NCBI GenBank assembly: GCA_030068145.1
Contig: JAPJBO010000410.1
Coordinates: 124,001 to 188,000, forward strand
Origin: Diplonema papillatum
Lineage: Eukaryota > Euglenozoa > Diplonemea > Diplonemida > Diplonemidae
Length of the DNA: 64,000 nt
Direction: 5' to 3'
The stretch's first letter is position 1. Every line of letters starts with the position of its first letter. The position numbers were made by a program, and so were the translations under genes. The notes under the pieces were generated by a model. It saw only the letters and a program-made list of their open reading frames with translations. It was not told the DNA's origin and ran no database searches. Below, one piece after another: positions 22,486-34,540 of the stretch.

Positions 22486-23233
22486 TGCCTATACGAGCCT
22501 ATGCACAAGCTTTATCGACTCATATTCGAATGCCGGTAGAGGCTAAATACAAGGAGGCGTCGATAGCGCAGCCTGGGATCAACCCTTCTCAGCAATTCTG
22601 TTCTCGGAAGACTCTTTCCAAGTTTACGCGCTTCCTTTTTGAAACTGTTTCTCGTGTTAAGGTGTCGGTATTACATAAGTGATGCACCACCAGGCTTTGT
22701 TTTGGACGACACGCCCTTTGAAGTCCCCTGGTCGGGAGGCGTCCCACCCTTGCTCCTCATGCCCGGTGGGGGGCGGGGTGGGCAAGCCTGCACGGTGCAC
22801 TAGTCATTAGGAATTCAGTGTTCTTACTAGTAAAATTACTAGTGAAAATGTCTTACTAGTGCCACTAGTCATTCTTAATAGTGGCACTAGTAAGAATGAC
22901 TAGTGCACTAGTAAGAATGACTAGTGCACTTGTCATTTTTGCTAGTGTTTTACACAGTAAAGTCCATTTTTAGGCGGCGGATATGGTGTGGGTGTCCGAC
23001 CCCCGCTCGAATACTGTTCCGCAGGTTCGTCCTGCCGCTGTTGTGCACGCAGCAACATGAATGGTGGACACAACAGGTTGCCGAGAAGAACAAGTGAACG
23101 GGATAAGCATGGCCCGAAGTCTGGGGTGTGATGGGTGGGGGATTGCAAGAACGTGTTTGGAATGCTCAGGGTGTGATGGGTGGGGGAGGGGGGAACAACG
23201 GAAGATAGGGCCATGTGGCATAGAGTGCTGAAT
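22486..23233. other. intergenic with ACTAGT-rich palindromes
   Basis: No gene is recognised. Between about 22800 and 22950 the hexamer ACTAGT recurs, and 22863-22877 pairs with 22891-22905 as a perfect 15-bp inverted repeat (CACTAGTCATTCTTA). Further copies of TAAGAATGACTAGTG follow in tandem. Bases 23128-23190 contain two copies of GTGTGATGGGTGGGGGA. Confidence 0.6.
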
Positions 23234-24175
23234 TCAGAGGAGGTCCGTGTGGGCATCCCTTCTGCGTGCATCGGCGAACCTTTGCATGCACAGGGGGCAG
23301 GTCTTCTTGTCAAGCTTCTCAGCATGAACGTACAGCAGGTGTTGGGTCAGCCCGCCCTTGCGAACTGTCTTTTTGCACGATGGACATTGCGTGTGCATTC
23401 GCAGGTTACTGTAGGGCGGTGGTGTGCGTCGTAGTGTGCGAAGAAGCCGTGGATTCGCGTGTAGCTCTTCTGGCTGATAATACACCCGTGCTCGCTGCTC
23501 TCGTTTTCAGGGTCGGTTGTGCTGCTGTCCGCATCGTCATCCTCGTCCTGATCCTCCTCATCGGAAGTCGGATTGTTGTGCCACGGCTTCTCGTTGCAAA
23601 TGCAAATCTTGAGAAGAACACCTTCACGAGCAGGACTGCTACGAAACTTCTGTCCCCATCGTTCAGTTCTCCGGCATACGTGGGCATCCAAACCAGCCCT
23701 TCGGAGGCGGGCCTCCAGGGTTTCTGCGGCTTGCTTCCACACCGTACTTCGTGCAGTGATGCAAAGAAATATGGTGTCGTACTGGTACAGGGATTGCGAC
23801 ACGCGGGCGCGAGGTCAGGCGCGCTTCGCTTCGTGTCCAGGCTCTTGAGTTGCTTTGTCTGCAGCTCGATTGCCTGGAAGTCGCGTTCCATTGTCTTCTG
23901 GGACGTGTAGGCGGACCACCTTTTGCGCTCACCGTTCATCTGCATCCTCTTCTACCCGACTAGCATCCGGAAGTGTCCGGATCACGAGCCGTAACATGCC
24001 CTTCACATCGTGCAAGGCTGGTGTGATGGCATGCGCTGGTTCCGTGATACGGGCGGCAATGTTGCAGTGGAAGCCCTGCGCATGCATTTCCTGGATGCTC
24101 ATCTGTGCAGGTGTGCCAGCCGCGTCTCAATGCAGGTTGCACAGAAGGCACTTCGGTGCCCGCCACCGCCCACAC
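23234..24175 (-). pseudogene. decayed minus-strand element with C2H2 zinc fingers (LINE-like?)
   Basis: The 3' part (23234-23485) encodes two C2H2-type fingers, CPSCKKTVRKGGLTQHLLYVH and CPLCMQRFADARRRDAH, then a stop. Upstream, coding-looking pieces change frame: an acidic linker (DEEDQDEDDDADSS) and a stretch with LYQYDTIFL followed by ETLEARLRRAGLD. That order loosely recalls the reverse-transcriptase active-site region of a non-LTR retrotransposon, and C-terminal C2H2 fingers are known in trypanosomatid ingi/L1Tc elements. The frame is broken, so this is a remnant at best. A degenerate zinc-finger gene is the alternative. Confidence 0.4.
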
Positions 24176-24504
24176 CTCGAAAGAGCGTCCTCCTCCAAAC
24201 CCTCACTGTCGTTCTCTCCACTCTCTCTCTCTCTCCTCTCGCCGCAATGTGATACGAAGAAGCTAGGTTCGTCACGGCAGCCATCCCAGTGAAGGGAAAT
24301 AAAATGGCCCACTTTAGCCATGGAATCTGGCCTTGGCCCACCAGATGCTGATCGTACTGCTCGCACGAGCCACCGCCTTTCCTCCAATGAATCAGAATAT
24401 CGGTCATCAGAAAAGACGAAAAAGAAGCCAGAATATATACCGCCACAAACAATGCTATAGGTAAGTACGTGTGGCGCCACAGCAGCACGGTCGGGAGCGA
24501 AGTG

Positions 24505-26404
24505 ATGGCGGTTGTGTGGGGGGAGCCTCCGGAGGATGTGTTGGAAGGCCGGCTCGAGCTCAAGCAAGATGACGGCATGGGTTGGTACGAGTGGGGCTGC
24601 TTCACGCAGCCCGGCATCCGGACGCCCGACGGCAGGTTGTTCACGGGACCGAAGCTGAACCCGCTGCAGTACCGTTATCGGCTGGCCCCGCTGCACATGG
24701 TCGACTCCCTCTCCCTCCGCAACACCAACACCGCACCTCTCCGCGCCCCCTCCTTCCTCGCGCACCGACCCGGGGCCTGCGTGCAGTCTTCCAGCGGCGA
24801 CGTCTTCTCAGGAATCACGCTGTCTGCGCCCCCCGAAGGATCCGAACACAGGGGTGGCACCATCCCACGCCCGCACATCCGCCCCCAGTCCCCCGGCAGC
24901 ATGCAAGAGCTCGAGAAGAAGTACCTCGCCCGCTACGGTGGGGCGCAGGCCGAAGACGCGTATTGCGACACGTATGCGTTGCCGTTTTGTTTTCAACCCT
25001 GTTTTTTTCTTATTGAAAGTATGCCAATACTGCAGGGTAGACTTCTTGAGTTTGTGCTAACCACGAATTGGGGAGTCGGGAGAACCTACAAAGCCTAAAG
25101 CAGGATCGACCCCCCCGTTCGTGAGAAAAAGCGAAGAATAAAAACACCTTCTTTTTTCCATCTATCTTTGTCAAGAGCTGCAACTCAACTATTCTAAGCG
25201 CCAGCTTGGAAGGAAACGCTCGACGATGCTGCCAGACAAAGAACCGAAGGGATCCCAAGTGCTGTAACTACCGAACCACGTGTTGAACGGACTGTGATGT
25301 CAGCGAATAACAATTCTGGCTGTGCTTGTATTGTATTTGCCCCTTTACCTCCATATTTCCTCCCTTCCATTTGGAGTCAAAGCAGCTACGTCAAGTGTTC
25401 TAGGGCAGCTGAGATTCTGATCACCCACCCACGCACGCTGTCCAGGCTATTTTGCCTCACAGCGGGAGTAAGTCGGAAGAAATGGCTCTAAACACAACTC
25501 CACGGTTGCGGAAAAATGATCAATGGCTCTATTCGCAAGAAGAAAGGCCATGAATGTAAACGGGCCCTATTGACAGACGGGGTTGTTTGCGGGTTTCTTC
25601 CAGGTGAGCAGTCTCAACAGATACTGTGACATGTTCATGTTCCGCAAGGTTAAATTGAATGGACGGATGCCAATTTAGTTCGCCGTGTTAGCAACAGGAT
25701 ATGCATGGCTGCAGAATGCAAAAACAAGACAGAGTCACCTCCCACAAGGCAATTCCTTAAGGAAAACATCAGAAAACCCAGGGGGGGCGTCACCAGAAAT
25801 CCAAAACTCGAAACCTACCACTCAGGTGCTCATAAAATGCTCCGAAACGGCGGAGAAAGTGGTCAGACGCTCGTTTAGGCTGAAATAATGGCTGCAGAAT
25901 GCGAAAACAAGGCCAAATCACCCCCACAAGCCAATTCCTAGGCAATTCCTTAGCATGGAGTCTGAGTCATGAGAGGAGTTGCTCGTGCTGACTCTAGGCA
26001 GGCCCGTGGAGGGCCTGTCCTGAAGGACGAAGTGTCTTCGCTTCCTGTCAGGAACAACTTCGACAGCAGTTTCTTGCTTGTCCATGTTTTGCTGGCTGCC
26101 GGCAACTGATGCCGATGACCAATGAATAGAAAGCCTTATCGACGACAACCTTTCTCGGGTTAGCAATCCTTGCGTGATAGTGAAGCCTGGAGGGAGTGGC
26201 GAAAATGAGGTACCCGTGGTACGAACTCATTTTCTACCTCCAACGGCATACGTGACCCACGGCCCTTTTTTTGCTTTAACGCAAAGCTTCGCCTGGAACC
26301 ATTGCAACAACCGACAGCGACTTGTACAACTGGTCCTTCGAAGAAGCACTTCAGCAGCAGCGCGAAGGCGAGAAGCGATCTAGCTACAACAGCATGGCTG
26401 ACAG
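24505..26404 (+). CDS. hypothetical protein, two 5' exons (3' end not found)
   Basis: Exon 1 runs from ATG 24505 to 24971, before a GTATGC donor. A fitting second exon is 26318-26404, after ACCGACAG and before GTGTGC. The phase agrees: two bases carried over plus one give Thr, so the protein reads EDAYCDT-DLYNWSFEEAL. Exon 1 (155 codons) contains MGWYEWGCFTQPGIRTPDG and LNPLQYRYRLAPLHMVDSL and then a Pro/Ser-rich part. The family is not recognised. Exon 1 is preceded by CGCCACAG, a possible cis- or trans-splice acceptor. Exon 1 is well supported by codon bias and donor; exon 2 is less certain, and later exons were not identified. Confidence 0.45.
25190..25272 (+). repeat. dispersed repeat family F, copy 1
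   Basis: About 80 bp with GCGCCAGCTTGGAA, GCTGCCAGACAAAGAACCGA and GGGATCCCAAGTGCTGTAA match 28266-28346. The first part (GCGCCAGCTTGGAAGGAAACGC) looks like a distant relative of the left end of MITE family A. Confidence 0.65.
25690..25945 (+). repeat. dispersed repeat family E, about 1.5 tandem units
   Basis: A unit of about 190 bp contains GGCTGCAGAATGC, CACAAGGCAATTCCTTAAGG, CCAAAACTCGAAACCTACCA and GACGCTCGTTTAGGCTGAAA. It begins to repeat within this stretch. A close copy is at 59085-59310. No inverted ends were seen, so it may be a scattered satellite unit. Confidence 0.65.
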
Positions 26405-27129
26405 GTGTGCATTTCTTTTGCATTTTGCGTGGCTGCTGGCTGCGTGTTGAGTGACCGCGTGTCAACCCAAAGACTCTTCGAGCTGGAGTGCACCTCCAGT
26501 AACGTTCCGTCGGCAGGGAGTCAGCCGTGTTCGACTACAACTGCCTCTGATATGAGACGAGCATGCCAAAAGGGGGAGGGACATTTGGACAGAAAGATGC
26601 TGGCAAAGTTCGATGCTGTGCCTGTGGGGTGCGACCCCTGTAAACCGAAAGGGACTTCTAAACCTAGAGAAACGAAGGTCCCTGCTCGGAGGAAAGGCTT
26701 CCGTACTGGATTTGAGCCCCCCATTCGGCCTCAGAATACGAGTTCTAGAGGTTCGTATACTCCACATGCGCAGCATCATACTTTGCCATGCCCAAACCCT
26801 CCCCGGGGGTCGATCAATGGTGCGACACAAGCGGTGTCTCGGATTAACTTAAACGCTTTGCCTGTTTGAATGCTGAACAGTATCCATGTTTCCGACTGAC
26901 TAGGTGCCGGGCTGTCTATCCGAGGGTAGATTGCAAGCCTGTGCTATACTCCGTCAGTCCGAGTGCGCATTACACTGGTCTATGGTAGGAAGGAGCGACT
27001 TGAGGCTTCGTGCCGAATTCAACATCGAAACACCGGCGCCACTACCCACAGGCGCAAAGACTGCTGCTGCTGCGCCGTGAGCTGACGGGCCTGCCGCCCG
27101 TGCTCGTCGGCTTAGAAAACAGTGCTGCG

Positions 27130-27161
<32 letters not shown>

Positions 27162-28025
27162 CCAGGAGCATGCCGGCCGCGCTTGCGACGGACTAAACGA
27201 GGGAGGACCCCCCCCCCCCGACGCGACGTAGTACTGAGAGCGTCAAGCAGCAACATTTCGCAGCGGCCATGATGGTGGCAGTGCGCGAAGCCCCTGCTTT
27301 TTGCGCCTCGTCCCGAATCCAGATGCGTTATGCTGGACGTTGGGCAGATGCACGCCTCGCAGGTCCCCATTAGTCCCGGGTTTGCTGGTGGGTGGGGTCC
27401 GCGCCTGATCAACTAAGAGGGGATCCCTGCCGCCAGGTTCGATGGTGTCTGCTGTGCATACACCGCCTACTGCTGGTGCCGACAACGTTTTCTTTGCGTG
27501 GTTGCTACTAGGTACTACATGCTATTGGTGGATGGTGCGAACCGATGGGCGTACGTCGATCGCTCAGGAGTTGAGAGAAGAGGACTGCCGCTACGCGTCA
27601 CTTGTCAGCTACCGATATCGGGAACGGGTTTGCAACGGACTCGGCCTCGCAGATACCGTGGAACGAAGGGGCATCAGGCGAGTTCATCGGGTGGGGGTGG
27701 GTGCGCTCAGTAACCCCATCTCCCAGCTGAAACCAAAACCCTCCCGCAATGCCTTTGGGTGTCGCGGGCTAGAAAGCTCAAGCTACCGCGCTTCTCGCTA
27801 CGCCAACAGCTGGTGCTGTCGAAGTCTGGACAACGTTATCCCCCGTTCATGACCGTGTACCAACAATAGAAAAGAAACCCCAGATGAGCAAAGCGAACAG
27901 AAAGCCGAACGAAACCTAACCCGCCCGTCAGCTTGGGTCGATCGGTGGCCCACAGAGCATCCTCTCTGGTCAAAGTGGGAGAAATTGGGAAAACCCGGCT
28001 GTAGGGGTTTTTTTTTTTTTTGTGT
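26405..28025. other. no gene recognised; C homopolymer
   Basis: Frames are short and inconsistent. Bases 27130-27157 are a run of 28 C, with a second C run at about 27210-27219. A plus-strand frame at 27442-27852 is open for 136 codons but has no motif. Nothing else is supported. Confidence 0.45.
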
Positions 28026-28232
28026 AAGCACCTGCTTTGTAGGAAATGCTTGAGGAGACTGCCAGTTGCGATAGATCAAAAGAGGTAAACGTGCTGTAGC
28101 CCACACGAAACACAGGTGGATCTGGGTTTAGCGGCTCAACAAAAAAGACCCACTTTGTAAATTTAGTTGTATTGTTTTCTCCCCCTCTAGCCTCCTTCGA
28201 AATGAGCACAAGGCAGTCCCTCGAGTATTTTC
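28026..28232 (+). mobile_element. MITE-like family A, full-length copy
   Basis: This is an uninterrupted copy of the element described at 1043-1618. The left end has CACCTGCTTTGTAGGAAATG and the right end has GCAGTCCCTCGAGTATTTT. It lacks the short GGCGTAAGCG segment present in the copy at 58050 and carries a 7-bp AATTTAG change near the right side. Confidence 0.75.
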
Positions 28233-28265
28233 GGGTTGCCCCCCGACTTCGGCTCTCTTTCTTTT

Positions 28266-28400
28266 TTACATAAGCGCCAGCTTGGAACGAAATGCACGAC
28301 GAAGCTGCCAGACAAAGAACCGAAGGGATCCCAAGTGCTGTAATTACCGACCCCTATATGACCCCTATATGACCCCTATATGGCCCCTATATATACCGAT
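28266..28400. repeat. dispersed repeat family F copy 2, then an 11-bp tandem
   Basis: Bases 28266-28346 match the family at 25190-25272. They are followed by four tandem copies of an 11-bp unit (ACCCCTATATG) at about 28350-28395 and by AT-rich sequence. Confidence 0.65.
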
Positions 28401-29967
28401 ATATATAATATCAGGGGCTTCACAAGGTTTCACAACGGAGTGACACAACACCCGAAACGAGCTGCGCCCTCTTACTTTTCTCAACCCCCCTCCATACTCA
28501 AGCCTTTACGGTACCGACCTTCTAATCCACAAATAGCGCTAAAACGACGTAGGCAGCGTGCAACGAAGTGCCTGTTTCTTCTTTAGTACTAACAATCTTG
28601 CGGGTGTATTGTGCAGGCTAAAAAGACGTAGGCAGCGTGTTTTGGTGGTTGACCAGAATTCCTTACCTGAAAATGACACAGTATACTTACAAGTGGGAAA
28701 ACGATCGCACAAACAAAACGAAGCGCCTGTCTTTTTGTACGATTTCGACTTGATGCTTGCATCACACAGGCAGGGTCCTGCGCAGACATTCGTAATCAAA
28801 ATTCGAAGGACCCAATGAACTCGATTGGGCTGGGAGAGTGGCACGCAATGAAACTGCGGTGCGAACATGAGAAGGAACGCAGATCTCCTGTCCTTTTCAA
28901 ATTTATTCCGGCCTGCACTCCATTTTTTCCATTGCACGAAGAGGACTTGACGCTTGTATTGTGCCGAACAGGCTGTGAGCTAAGGTCTGCCTATTAAACT
29001 AAGCTCAGAAGCGCAACCAACACAGATATTACCGAAACCTGTTGCCACTGCACTTTTCATTTTCTTCTGAAAGAGCATATGGGTGTCTCAGCGGAGGGGG
29101 GATAGGCTCTTTTGAATACGGCACAGTATCCTATTATATCAACGAGCAAAAGCCGGCGAACTGCATCGCATTGCCTTCTACTGTCTATCATAATGATCAT
29201 CGCCGATCAAGGACGTAAAGCGACCCCGCGAAGACGATCCGAGTTGAGTTCAAACGCCCGAATGCACGACAACACGATCGAAGAAGTAGTCGCCTTACAA
29301 ATGCAGGCCATCTCCACAGATACTCTGCATCCTAACTTCAAACTATCACGGTACACTATGCAGCGCCACGGTCTGTCAGGTCCATTGTATCCCCTGGAGC
29401 TGCATATAGTTGCCTGGTGCTGTACATCACGGTTGTGTATCAGGAGGATGAACCGGCTTCGAATATCTAACGCTTGGCTATTACCCGACAACATCGTTCC
29501 TTCACGATCGCCAGAATCACCTACTTGGCTTTTCCACCTCCGATTTTGCATCGACTAGTATAGTAGAGGGCCACCAGTGGGAAGAGGAGGATGTACTGTA
29601 AGAGGCCGTGCACGCAAAAGGCAATCATTCAATTCCGCAAGCCTTCGTCGGCTGTATTGGTTTACTGTCGACGATCTTTGCGTTCTCCTCAATTTGCCGG
29701 GTTGCCCCCCATCCCCACAGACGGCCAACCCCATGCAGCAGGGTTTCCTAGGGCGGGAAGCCGGCCCACCCAAAAACAAAAAAGCAAGTTGTCGGCAACA
29801 CAACACAAGCAATTCCGGAGTTGCACGGTTGAACGAGACCATGGGCGACCAGAACCGAAAATACACTTCGAGGTTGCAGCAACTGAACCGCCCGAGTAGG
29901 ACCATCGCTGAGCATTTTTAGTTGCCCCCTGGAACCACGTCCAGGAGTGTGGGTTCAGGCCAGTCGC
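28401..29967. other. no gene recognised
   Basis: Bases 28540-28660 carry two copies of a short segment (CTAAAACGACGTAGGCAGCGTG-like at 28540 and 28617). Short frames occur on both strands without domains. The 3' part shares CCGAGTAGGACC and CCACGTCCAGGA with 33687-33752. Confidence 0.4.
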
Positions 29968-30155
29968 TTCGTAGGAAATGAGGAGGCCGCCGGTAAAGAT
30001 GCCAGCGAAACATTGCCTCCTACCGCAGCACGACTCAACTCTAGGTTTAGTGGTAAGCGTTCGAAAAACAAAACCCACAACCTTGTTGTTGTATTGTTTC
30101 TCCCCCTCCAGCCTCCGTCGAAACGACCACCGGCCCCTTCGAGAGTTTTCTCGTT
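29968..30155 (+). mobile_element. diverged copy of MITE-like family A
   Basis: The order of landmarks follows family A with many substitutions: GTAGGAAATGAGGAGGCCGCC at the left, GGTTTAGTGGTAAGCGTTCG, CCCACAACCTTG, TTGTATTGTTTCTCCCCCTC and CCTTCGAGAGTTTTC at the right. It is probably an old copy. Confidence 0.55.
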
Positions 30156-30616
30156 TGCGGTCTCGTTCAACCGTTTTCGTGTGCAGCAATTGCTCCGGAA
30201 ACGTTGCTTTTCCGTACAACCAACAACGCGATTGCAGATCCCGAGTCCCGCGCGGGCTTTCCCACACCCGGCTGGGGGGGCACCCAGCGTGGGCCTGGAC
30301 CCGACCTTCACACTGCCATTCGCACGTGTCCGCAGTTTTTCCACCTTACGGGATGTTTGGCAGCCGCTGCTAAACATTGGTTCATGTACTTAAAAGAACT
30401 CAATGCTAAGCAAACATAACGTGGGCGGCGCCGAAGCTTTACCAGCTTCGGCTGACACCATTTGCGCACTTAACCATGGTTAAGAAGACGACTGAAAGCA
30501 CAGACACGAAGATAGCTCTATGCATTTGCAAAATAACACGAAAAGCCTCTAGGCAAAAACCCGTTTTCACATTTCTTCTTCCCGATTGTTCTCGCGGCCA
30601 GAGGTTACTCACTTAG

Positions 30617-30777
30617 GACCTACTGCGGTTGACGAGGCCGCCCAACCTGCAGGGGGCCCATCGGGAGCGTCAAAGAGTACCGGCCCGCACGGCCCGACGA
30701 CGTCGGACGTGCTACCTGGCGAACGGTCCTTTCATCCCTGCCGTCCCTGGTTACCAAGAACACAGCCGACCATCGCG
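30617..30777 (+). other. candidate orphan exon
   Basis: A GC-rich open segment sits between CACTTAG and a GTGAGC donor and encodes an Ala/Gly/Pro-rich piece (VDEAAQPAGGPSGASKSTGP). Its codon bias resembles the real exons and differs from its AT-richer flanks. No phase-compatible partner was found. It could be an exon of an unfinished gene or chance. Confidence 0.25.
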
Positions 30778-31245
30778 GTGAGCTGTTTTGGTTGATGTCC
30801 GAGACCTCGGATTTGGCAGTGATTTGGCAGTGTTGTTGAGTGTTTGTATTGAGAACCTCTCCTGGGTCTCTCTGGCAGCGACCGAGCTAGTGCTGGTGGG
30901 AAGGAACAGTTAAGTCAAGCAGAGCCAGAAATTGTAAGGTCAGAATCCAGTAGGCTTGGTGTCCAGTCCTACTACTGAAGAAGAACAACGGACGGTATAC
31001 TACCCCGGCGAGGAAGAAAGAAAAAAAAGAAAAAAAAAAAATACGAAAAAAGAAACGACTGCGCAAAAAGAAAAAAAGCAACACAACAACGAAAACCTTT
31101 TTACTTCTATTCGCGATTCCTTGCTACACGTTAATTGTAGCACCCCACCCGTATTGCTTGTAATACGATATAGTTACGGATATTCAACCTGCGCAAACCA
31201 TAAGCAGCACCACAAATTCACGAAAAGAGACGGTCATACGGTACC
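30778..31245. other. no gene; purine-rich tract
   Basis: The only notable feature is an A/G-rich tract at about 31013-31080, including an uninterrupted run of 11 A. Confidence 0.5.
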
Positions 31246-31480
31246 AAGAAGACAGACAGTCACCTACTGCGGCACCATACTGAGGAGGGCCTATCGTAAG
31301 TAAGGTATGTGGACCGAAACCACCAATGACCAACAACTAAGGTACCACTGATCCTCTGACCTCGTGTAACCACCACTCTTACGACACTCAGAGCACAAAG
31401 GATATCTTCCCATAACGACGAAGGTCACCCGGAGACTTTGAAACCCCGGAGCTTCAAGCGAACTTTCACTCTGAAAAAAG
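31246..31480 (+). repeat. A-tailed dispersed repeat family G (SINE-like), copy 1
   Basis: A repeat of about 235 bp ends in CAAGCGAACTTTCACTCTG plus A-run. It matches 34318-34540 along its length (CACCTACTGCGGCACCATA, AAGGTATGTGGAC, ACCACTCTTACGACAC, GGTCACCCGGAGACTTT). The constant 3' end followed by A, with variable 5' ends among copies, is typical of SINE-like retroposons. No clear RNA polymerase III boxes were recognised. Confidence 0.55.
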
Positions 31481-33117
31481 CGCCGCCCAACAACAACAAC
31501 AAGACAAGGCTGCCTTTCGGCGCAGCTGTGTGCAGCAAGGAGAGGCCAGCGTGAGCCGCCGTGCGAGTGGGGAACCTCGTACCAGCCAGCGCCTCCGTCT
31601 TCAAAAACAGAAAGCCTCAAAATCTTAAAAAAGTCGCGGTCCCCTGAGTGCCTGCCCAGGCACGACACCACTGCTTATCACTGCCTGTGCCATACCTAAG
31701 TAAGAACGTTCGGGGACTAGATTCCAAGAATGGGAAGAATAGCAGGAAGTAGCTCGCTTCGGAGCGCTCAACCAGGAACGTGCAAAGCATGTGTCGGAGG
31801 TAGGCACAGTGCCACATCTTACCTCGCTCTCCACGGGCTTGTGTGCAGCACAAGGCGCCATGCCCAGGTACCAGGTATACTACTCCTTGGCGATATCTGG
31901 GTTGAGAAATTCGTAGCCAAAGGACCCGCTGTGTAGTTCGGCCGAGCACATGAAGAGTATCAGGCCGTCAGGCTTTCCCCGTCTCCCGATTCGTAAAAGT
32001 CCCAGCAAGAACATACAATACTAGTGAGTCGTGTAGATTGACACCAAACGAAGATTCCCCGCCTGGGGCCGTTTCCCCTAGCCGGATTTTGGATTTTAGC
32101 CTGTTGCAAACACTCAGGTCTCGCGCTGGTGATGGTCCGAATGCGTCCGTTGCTAAAAGGACCAAAGCACGGTGCAAGACACGGTCGTATGCACATGCCG
32201 TCCCAAGCACATTCCTGCCCCCGTATACTTTCTCTAGTTTCCAAAACGGCTGGAAACGCGTTCAGACAACAAAATCAATGCACTCATCCACAATCGACAC
32301 ATGCAAAAACACAATGTGAAAAAAAACACAAAATAAAACAGCGAAGGCACCGAAGACTCTTTTTCAATGCAACCGACACACACAACCGATACTCTTTATT
32401 GACTTCCCGTGTCAACCGTCTAAACGGGCTTTGCGTTCAGCGCGCAGCCTTGATTGATGTGAAGATAAAGTGCCGATCCTCTAATCCTAACATAGTATTG
32501 GAGAACAACGAACAACGTATTGCGAACTGGAAGAAGAGGGTTCCCACCCCGTTTGAGCTCACCAGAGAGGTTAGACCGGAGAAAGTGCTCGGGTAAGAAC
32601 GAACTTGTAACACGTGCTACAAGGCCACAGAACCGGATCAGTAAACTTTGTCTGTCTCGGCGATAAAAACCAAAAGAAGTGGCAGGACGAGGACACTCGC
32701 TCCCGTTGGGGAAGGGGTCTCTGTGGGGATGCGCCGACGCATGCAAAAACCACTGTGAAGTCAGTTTGGTCGTAGAGTCCGCGGGCCGCCGGCTGCTGCT
32801 GCTTGCGCTCGGGCTGCCGGTTTGTTGTAAAGATTGCACCGTTCTTCTTCCAGACCTGCTCCCGAACTAGAACTACTTACGCCTAGTCTTACTACGATAG
32901 CGAGTGCAGTCTGCCGTGCTGCATTATGGCTACCAGTAGAATCTGCGGGCTGCCCGCGATGTATTATGAAAGCTAAACAGAAATGTGTTTTAGGTGGTTG
33001 ATCAGAGTTCCGACCCTGAAGAAGAAACTGAGCGACAGCAAATAAGCAAGCAAAAAAAAAAAAAAAAAAAAAAGCAAAGTCAGGCATCAGAACGACGTAA
33101 ATCGCCGATCATACAAA
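31481..33117. other. no gene recognised; family D copy and A-tract
   Basis: Bases 32080-32220 are a loose copy of family D (see 13040). A plus-strand segment at about 32440-32570 is open and protein-like (NNEQRIANWKKRVPTPFEL) between possible splice sites, but nothing joins to it. A run of about 24 A lies at 33050-33073. Confidence 0.4.
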
Positions 33118-33284
33118 AAACAGTCCCGGACATGGCTAGCCATAACCCATAACGAAAGCGTGCACTAAATATACAACCCGTAACCACATAGCCCTTTCTT
33201 GCTCTAAGAGAACCCATTCATGAACGGTCACACGGAGACCCTAAAACCCCGGAATTTCAAGCGAACTTTAACTCTAAAAAAAAA
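33118..33284 (+). repeat. family G repeat, copy 2
   Basis: This shares CAGTCCCGG-CATGGCTAGC, CTTGCTCTAAGAGA and the 3' end CAAGCGAACTTTAACTCT plus A-run with the copy at 34058-34212. Confidence 0.55.
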
Positions 33285-34057
33285 GGGAAGTCGATCAGCC
33301 GGCGCGCGCACACAAGACGTTGGATCCAATACGAACCCGACTAACAATACACTTACGCCGCCGGACCTTCTCTCCCTCACACTAAACGCTCATGCTCTTT
33401 AGCTTACAAATATGGCAAACCCACGAAGATCATCAACCGTCGGTTCGTTTCTCCTTACTCTTTTTCCTGCAGCGACACAGAGACCCGGGCCTGTCGCAGC
33501 GCGAAGCGCACGCAACACGGAGGAGAAACACAGCGCCACCGTCGCCCGTTATCCTCGCTGTTTTTGTTCTCACATCTTTGCGCTCTCTTTGTTCCCCCTT
33601 TTATTTCTTCGTACTTTTCTGTTGTAGTTTCCTCTCCCCCCCTCTTTATTTTTTTTAGCCACATGCAATGTGTGAGGAAACTGAACCACCCAAGTAGGAC
33701 CTTCTGATCATGATCATTTGCAAATTTGCCGCCTGAAACCACGTCCAGGATTTGGGCTCAGAGTAGTGCGGTCAACAACAAACTCTAGTTTCCCTTGGTG
33801 TACAGGTTTTAACGCTAGCTCGCGTCCTTTTTCCGACCGCGTCATGAGGTAGATTGAATGTGAGGAACTCAGTGATCACCACGCCTTGTCCCGCGCCGAC
33901 CAGCCCATACACACAGCCGAAAGATCCGACGTGGTGTTGTCTGCCAGGCTTCTGCAAGAGTCATGTGACGAAGCCCGCGAAACGCGTAAACGTAGAACGT
34001 GAATGGCCCCAAGACTACATCCCTCGAAGGAATGCACTTGGCGTCGGCCGCAAACAG
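33285..34057. other. no gene recognised
   Basis: Pyrimidine-rich sequence at 33540-33660 and a block at 33680-33760 matching 29889-29950. No domain-bearing frame. Confidence 0.4.
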
Positions 34058-34212
34058 TCCCGGGCATGGCTAGCAATTACTCATAATGAAAGGGCACACC
34101 AAAGAAACACCCACACCCACAGAGCCCTTACTTGCTCTAAGAGAGAGTCCATTTACAAACGTTACCCGGAGACCCTTCTCAAGCGAACTTTAACAATAAA
34201 CCCTAAAAAAAC
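34058..34212 (+). repeat. family G repeat, copy 3
   Basis: This is a diverged match to 33118-33284, ending CAAGCGAACTTTAACAATAA plus A-run. A further truncated 3' end of the same family follows at about 34257-34312. Confidence 0.5.
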
Positions 34213-34317
34213 TACGATATGCATACATACGTGAAGTTAAAGGAGCCCTTTCGACGATGGTCACCCGAAGACTTCAAACCCCCGGATCCTCAAGCGATCT
34301 CTTGCAAAAAAGAAGAC

Positions 34318-34540
34318 AAGAAGACAGACATTCACCTACTGCGGCACCATATTGAGGAGGGTCTACCATAAGTAAGGTATGTGGACAAATGACCGAAACC
34401 ACCAATGACCAACAACCAAGGTACCGACCGATCCTCTTCGTATAACCACCACTCTTACGACACACAGAGCACAAAGGACGAAGGTCACCCGGAGACTTTA
34501 AACCCCCGGAGTTTCAAGCGAACTTTCACTCTAAAAAACT
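34318..34540 (+). repeat. family G repeat, copy 4
   Basis: Long match to copy 1 at 31246-31480, with small deletions, ending in CAAGCGAACTTTCACTCT plus A-run. Confidence 0.55.

Noticed and set aside
24127-24765. Minus-strand frame with hydrophobic stretches opposite the exon at 24505
   Set aside because: Most of it is antisense of a GC-biased exon; the hydrophobic part has no partner and no splice support.
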